Assembly (NCBI GenBank): GCA_020848455.1
Contig: JADLAB010000095.1
Location: forward strand, 1 to 45,134
Source of the DNA: Polyangiaceae bacterium
GTDB lineage: Bacteria; Myxococcota_A; Polyangia; Polyangiales; Polyangiaceae
DNA: 45,134 nucleotides
Direction of reading: 5' to 3'
The notes below the pieces were generated by a model. That model was not told the DNA's origin, ran no database searches, and saw only the letters and a list, made by a program, of their open reading frames with translations. The position numbers and the translations under genes are program-made. Positions within the stretch are counted from its first letter, which is position 1, and the number at the start of each line of letters is the position of its first letter. Positions 40,511 to 45,134 of this stretch are shown here, piece after piece.

Positions 40511-41041
40511 TTATTCCTTCGAGCGCCGATCCCCCAGCTTCTCGCGCGCCTTCATCACGACCTTGGAGACCACCTGCGGCCGCAGCCGGGTCTTGCCCGC
40601 CTGCGGCTCCTCGCCCTCGGCCGGGGGCGCGGCTTCTGCGCCGCCCTCGGCTTGCTCGGCATCACGGGCCTCCTTGGCCGCGGTGTTCGGCACGAAGCGC
40701 ACCTGCATGCTGACCTCGAAGGACAGCTTGGTGAGCAGATCGGCGATCTCGTCCGCGAAGTTCGTGTGCTCGAGCACGTCGCGGATCTCCTTGGCGACGA
40801 CGCGATACAGGCCCTTCTTGGTGTCGTCGATCTGCGTGAGCAGGTAGGCGAGAACTTCCTTCGGCAGCTTCAGATCACCGAGGAAGTGGCGCAGGTTCTC
40901 GGGCCCCTCGGTGATGCGCTCGACGCCCCGCTCGACCGCGCCCTCGATGAGTCGCCGGATCGCCTCGGGCACGGCGCGCTCGAAGAGCGACGATCGCTCC
41001 TCTTTCTCCTCGTCCGGGCCGGAGCGTTCGTCGTCGCTCAT
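40511..41041 (-). CDS. Conserved helical hypothetical protein
   Basis: The 176-aa protein has an acidic N-terminus (MSDDERSGPDEEKEE) and a helical core (RRLIEGAVERGVERITEGPENLRHFLGDLKLPKEVLAYLLTQI is the region from about residue 30). The core includes LYRVVAKEIRDVLEHTNF and LTKLSFEVSMQVRFVP. A charged low-complexity C-terminus (AEAAPPAEGEEPQAGKTRLRP) follows. There is no signal peptide or membrane helix, so it is cytoplasmic. I recognise no family. It sits between a lipoprotein gene and the zinc-ribbon gene in one operon. Confidence 0.65.
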   Translation of the reverse strand: MSDDERSGPDEEKEERSSLFERAVPEAIRRLIEGAVERGVERITEGPENLRHFLGDLKLPKEVLAYLLTQIDDTKKGLYRVVAKEIRDVLEHTNFADEIADLLTKLSFEVSMQVRFVPNTAAKEARDAEQAEGGAEAAPPAEGEEPQAGKTRLRPQVVSKVVMKAREKLGDRRSKE

Positions 41042-41072
41042 GCTGTGCCAGTAACGCTCCGGCGTGCCTCCG

Positions 41073-41756
41073 TCAATCGGGGGGCCCGGCGGCGCGGGGC
41101 CGCGGGCCGGGGAGCTTGTAGAGCTGCGCCGCGAACGCGCCGCTACCCTGCTCGGACGAGACGTCGATCGTGAACACGTCCTCACCGGGGCTGCACACGG
41201 GGCCGTCGGGCGCGACGATGGGCCAGGCGTCGTCGCTGTGATCGCGCGCCACCGTGGTCCCGCGGCTCGAGCGCATCACGACGTCGAGGTCGCCGACCCC
41301 GAGCTCCGCGGCGGCGAAGAGGCGGAAACACTCGCCGCGCGCGGCCGGAAACTGGTAGCTCTTCGGCCCCTTGCCCGCCTCGACGCGGCCGCGCCGCAGC
41401 TCCTCGTCGAACGGGACCATGCCGTTCGAGGGGCCGCACAGCATGCCGAGGCGCGTCACGTCGCTCACCGGATCGCCCGACGGCTGGAAGCCGGCGTAGC
41501 AGCTGACCCAGAGACCGTTGACGCGGCTCGACGTCTCGAAGCCGCGCGTGGCCGTGCTCGGGGTGGGCGTTCCCAGGAACGGGCGCGACGGGTCGTCGAC
41601 GCCGCCGTCGAGCGGTCCGTCCCAGGGGCGCGGCGCCTCCGAGCAGGAGGCCCCGAGCCACAGGAGCCCCGCGAGGAGCGCGCGGGCCCACCTCGGTGCG
41701 CGTGGCTCTCTCTCTTCGGGGCGGGGCCGCACGGCCGACTCTGGCTCGGATGCCAA
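41073..41756 (-). CDS. Lipoprotein, unknown function
   Basis: The 227-aa product has a basic N-region, a hydrophobic stretch (ARALLAGLLWLGASC) and a lipobox Cys near residue 38. The mature domain carries paired Cys (CYAGF, LGMLCGPSNG, GECFRLF, GPVCSPGED) that suggest disulfides. It recalls small secreted beta proteins (DLDVVMRSSRGTTVARD, VFTIDVSSEQGSGAFAAQLY) but no known family. The start is uncertain: TTG at 41756 or GTG at 41732, the latter giving a more typical leader length. It is first in a three-gene minus-strand operon and divergent from pepP, with only 23 bp between them. Confidence 0.65.
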   Translation of the reverse strand: MASEPESAVRPRPEEREPRAPRWARALLAGLLWLGASCSEAPRPWDGPLDGGVDDPSRPFLGTPTPSTATRGFETSSRVNGLWVSCYAGFQPSGDPVSDVTRLGMLCGPSNGMVPFDEELRRGRVEAGKGPKSYQFPAARGECFRLFAAAELGVGDLDVVMRSSRGTTVARDHSDDAWPIVAPDGPVCSPGEDVFTIDVSSEQGSGAFAAQLYKLPGPRPRAAGPPD

Positions 41757-41779
41757 TGTACCGCTAATGTACCTGACGC

Positions 41780-43075
<1,296 letters not shown>

Positions 43076-43154
43076 GATCGGGACGCGGGCGGGGTCGCGG
43101 CCGCCGCCCTGGCGGGCGCGCGTCGCGGGGCTCGTCGCGCGCGAGGCCGAGCTC

Positions 43155-44210
43155 GTGCGGGCGCTCGGCGCCTGGTACGACACCTCGGCGCGCCCGCTGC
43201 CGTGGCGCGCCACGCGCGACCCCTACGCCGTGTGGGTGAGCGAGGTGATGCTGCAGCAGACGCGCGTCGAGACGGTCGTGCCGTACTACGGGCGCTTCCT
43301 GGCGCGCTTCCCGACGGCGGCGGCGCTCGGCGCGGCGCCGCTCGAGGACGTGCTCGCGGCCTGGAGCGGCCTCGGATACTACCGGCGCGCGCGCTCGCTC
43401 TGGCTCGCTGCCCGCGAGGTGTGCGAGCGCTGGGGTGGGCGCCTGCCAGGGAGCGCCGCCGAGCTCGCCACGCTGTCGGGCGTGGGCGCGTACACCGCCG
43501 GGGCCGTCGCGAGCATCGCCTTCGACGCCAAGGAGCCGCTCGTCGACGGCAACGTGGCGCGCGTGTTGGCGCGCCTCGCGGCGATCGACGTGCCCGTCGC
43601 GGCGGGCGCGGGGCGGCGGGCCCTGTGGGACCTCGCCCGAGCGCTCGTGCCCGCGCGGGCGCCGGGGCGGTTCAACCAGGCGCTGATGGAGCTCGGCGCC
43701 ACGATCTGCACGCCCGCTCGACCCGCGTGCGGGCGCTGCCCGGTCGCCTCGCTCTGTGCGGCCCGCGCGCGCGGGAGCCCCGAGGCGCTGCCGGTCACGA
43801 CGAGCCGGCGGCCCCCCGAGCCCGTGGCCCTCGTCGCCGCGGTGGCCTTCGCCGGGGCCGAGGTGTGGCTCGGCAGGCGCACCCTCGGCGGCCTCTACGC
43901 CGGGATGTGGGAGCCGCCCATGGTGCCGGCCGGGTCGCTGCGCGGCGCGCGGTCGGCGCTCCGGGGCTGTGGGCTGCCGGCGACGCTCCGCTTTCGCGCC
44001 TGCGGCGAGCTCGAGCACGCGCTCACGCACCGCCGGCTGACCTTGCGGGTGGTCCTCACCCGTACGCGCCGCGCCGGTGCGGCGGTGGTGAGCCCGAGCA
44101 CGCCGTACGCAGCCTTCGCCTGGCAGCCGCGCGCCGAGCTGCCGCGGGCCATGTCGACCCTCGCGCGCCGGGTGCTCGCGCTCGCGGAGAGGGCGGAGGG
44201 CGCGGCGTGA
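43155..44210 (+). CDS. mutY: A/G-specific adenine DNA glycosylase MutY
   Basis: The 351-aa protein has the MutY features: catalytic Glu30 in SEVMLQQTRVETV, the helix-hairpin-helix LSGVGAYTAGAVASIAF, catalytic Asp131 in VDGNVARVLARL, and a [4Fe-4S] cluster formed by Cys185, Cys192, Cys195 and Cys201 (C-x6-C-x2-C-x5-C). The C-terminal Nudix-like domain (WLGRRTLGGLYAGMWEPP) that recognises 8-oxoG is present, with a FRACGELEHALTHRRL motif of the family. It removes A opposite 8-oxoG. The GTG at 43155 is the only reasonable start between the pepP stop and the motif block, giving a slightly short N-terminus. The stop overlaps the next start. Confidence 0.88.
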   Translation: MRALGAWYDTSARPLPWRATRDPYAVWVSEVMLQQTRVETVVPYYGRFLARFPTAAALGAAPLEDVLAAWSGLGYYRRARSLWLAAREVCERWGGRLPGSAAELATLSGVGAYTAGAVASIAFDAKEPLVDGNVARVLARLAAIDVPVAAGAGRRALWDLARALVPARAPGRFNQALMELGATICTPARPACGRCPVASLCAARARGSPEALPVTTSRRPPEPVALVAAVAFAGAEVWLGRRTLGGLYAGMWEPPMVPAGSLRGARSALRGCGLPATLRFRACGELEHALTHRRLTLRVVLTRTRRAGAAVVSPSTPYAAFAWQPRAELPRAMSTLARRVLALAERAEGAA

Positions 44211-44914
44211 CCGCCGCTCGGTCGGCGACGCAGGGGCTCCTCGTCGCGGCGGCGCTCGTCGCGGCGGCGGCGCCGTGCGCGGCGGCCGAGCCCGACGCGC
44301 CCGCGGGCGCTGCCGCGCCGGATCCCGCCGAGCCGGAGGCCCGGGAGCCGCCGGCGCCTCCGGCCCTGAGCGATCTCGAGCTCTCGAACCGCTTCCAGAA
44401 GCTGTCGGCTCCGCAGGGCGGCTATGGGCGAATCCTGCTCGGGCTGTCGTTCGGCGAGGGCCTGCGCTTCAACAACCCCTACCGGCTGCGTACCCCCCTC
44501 GGCGCGACCGCCGAGAGCGTGTCGCTCACGGCGCCGTACCTCGACGTGCACCTCGGCCTCGCGTTCGGCGAGCCGGACGGCCTGCAGCACGGCGGGCGCA
44601 TCGGTCTCGCGGCCGCCGTGCGCGGGGTAGGGCAGCAGGCCCTGTCGCTCGGCTATCTCTTGCTCTACCGCGCGGACGGGCCCGTCATGCCCTACGCGCG
44701 CGCCGGGCTGAGCGTGCTCACGGCCCCGGACGCGAACGTGGGCGGCGAGCTCGCGGCCGGCGGCGCGTACTTCTTCACGGGCGCGCTCGGCCTGTCGGCC
44801 GAGCTCGTCGGCAACCTCTTCTACGGTGCCGGCACCTACGACCGGAAGTACACCGCCTACCCGGTGCTGTCGCTCGAGCTCGGTCTGCTCGTGGATCTGG
44901 AGGTGCTGCCTTGA
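44207..44914 (+). CDS. Secreted beta-rich protein, probably outer membrane
   Basis: The 235-aa protein starts with GTG, overlapping the mutY stop (GTGA). It has a signal peptide (GLLVAAALVAAAAPCAAAE) and an acidic Ala/Pro linker. A ~180-residue beta-rich region follows with alternating patterns (YGRILLGLSFGEGLRFNN, LSLGYLLLYRADGPVMPYARAG, AGGAYFFTGALGLSAELVGN). Such strands look like a small beta-barrel or porin-like protein. No family is recognised. The link with mutY is positional only. Confidence 0.65.
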   Translation: MTAARSATQGLLVAAALVAAAAPCAAAEPDAPAGAAAPDPAEPEAREPPAPPALSDLELSNRFQKLSAPQGGYGRILLGLSFGEGLRFNNPYRLRTPLGATAESVSLTAPYLDVHLGLAFGEPDGLQHGGRIGLAAAVRGVGQQALSLGYLLLYRADGPVMPYARAGLSVLTAPDANVGGELAAGGAYFFTGALGLSAELVGNLFYGAGTYDRKYTAYPVLSLELGLLVDLEVLP

Positions 44915-45134
44915 GCACCGAACGGGCCCGGCGCGTCCGGTGGACCGAGCTCGCCCGCGTGGCGGCGCTCGCGCTGCTCGTCCTCGTCGGACCGACGGTG
45001 GGCGACGTCGGCAGCTGCGGGCAGGCCGTGGTGGAGCTCGACGCGCGGAAGTTCTTCGACGAGAAGCGCGGCCTCGACTGCGCCGCCTGCTCGCGCTGCG
45101 GCTACGACGGCGCGCGCTGCCTCGCCGCCTGCGC
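44911..45134 (+). CDS. Partial Cys-rich secreted or lipoprotein ORF
   Basis: The ORF is cut by the right edge. The TTG at 44911 overlaps the previous TGA (TTGA). The reading gives STERARRVRWTELARVAAL, a hydrophobic leader ending in LLVLVGPTVGDVGSC, then GQAVVELDARKFFDEKRGLD and a Cys cluster CAACSRCGYDGARCLAAC. The pattern of paired Cys after a leader suggests a secreted Cys-rich or metal-binding domain. An in-frame GTG could also be the start. No family is assigned. Confidence 0.45.
   Translation, partial: MSTERARRVRWTELARVAALALLVLVGPTVGDVGSCGQAVVELDARKFFDEKRGLDCAACSRCGYDGARCLAAC

Noticed and set aside
44913-44923. GAGCACCGAAC shared with the MITE end at 3030-3040
   Set aside because: The match is only 11 bp with no extension and no inverted partner; an 11-bp match in 45 kb is not improbable.

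Overview
High-GC chromosomal DNA with a strong lifestyle signature of Myxococcota, probably class Polyangia. The signs are many lipoproteins with Ser/Ala/Pro- or Gly-rich linkers after the lipobox, a Ser/Thr kinase with a PEGA tail, an FG-GAP surface lipoprotein, PilZ and zinc-ribbon regulators, and an alternative complex III (ACIII). This placement is inferred from gene style; no rRNA or marker gene is present. I saw no tRNA, rRNA, CRISPR array, phage or complete insertion sequence.

Region 1 (1-13 kb) is general metabolism and envelope. It holds two minus-strand lipoproteins, an SCP-x type thiolase, a lipoprotein whose stop codon lies inside a 182-bp MITE-like element, DoxX, and a minus-strand MepA-like endopeptidase. 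These are followed by an unusual single-chain SCP2-like/E1alpha/E1beta dehydrogenase, a histidine phosphatase, a CBS protein, a Ca2+-type P-ATPase, a cupin and an SDR. Region 2 (13.1-19.1 kb) is a possible envelope-sensing set: a Ser/Thr kinase with a PEGA tail, a large FG-GAP lipoprotein, and a translationally coupled PEGA/TPR membrane protein.

Region 3 (19.6-34.6 kb) is the centrepiece: ten tightly packed plus-strand genes encoding a membrane-anchored dihaem cytochrome c (NarC-like), NarG, NarH, NarJ, NarI and then all six core subunits of ACIII (ActA-F). Key cofactor residues are intact in both complexes. No haem-copper oxidase, which usually accompanies act genes, follows. The layout suggests that a quinol:cytochrome c oxidoreductase and a cytochrome-linked nitrate reductase (or nitrite-oxidising enzyme) are made together as one respiratory unit. 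A 545-bp gene-free region lies upstream.

Region 4 (34.8-45.1 kb) holds an 848-aa protein with an actin/Hsp70-type ATPase fold, a membrane-anchored NAGPA-like (phosphodiester glycosidase) protein and a PilZ protein. A three-gene minus-strand operon follows (lipoprotein, helical protein, zinc-ribbon/Tudor-like protein), then PepP, MutY, a secreted beta-rich protein and a truncated Cys-rich ORF at the edge. Two dispersed intergenic repeat families are also visible.
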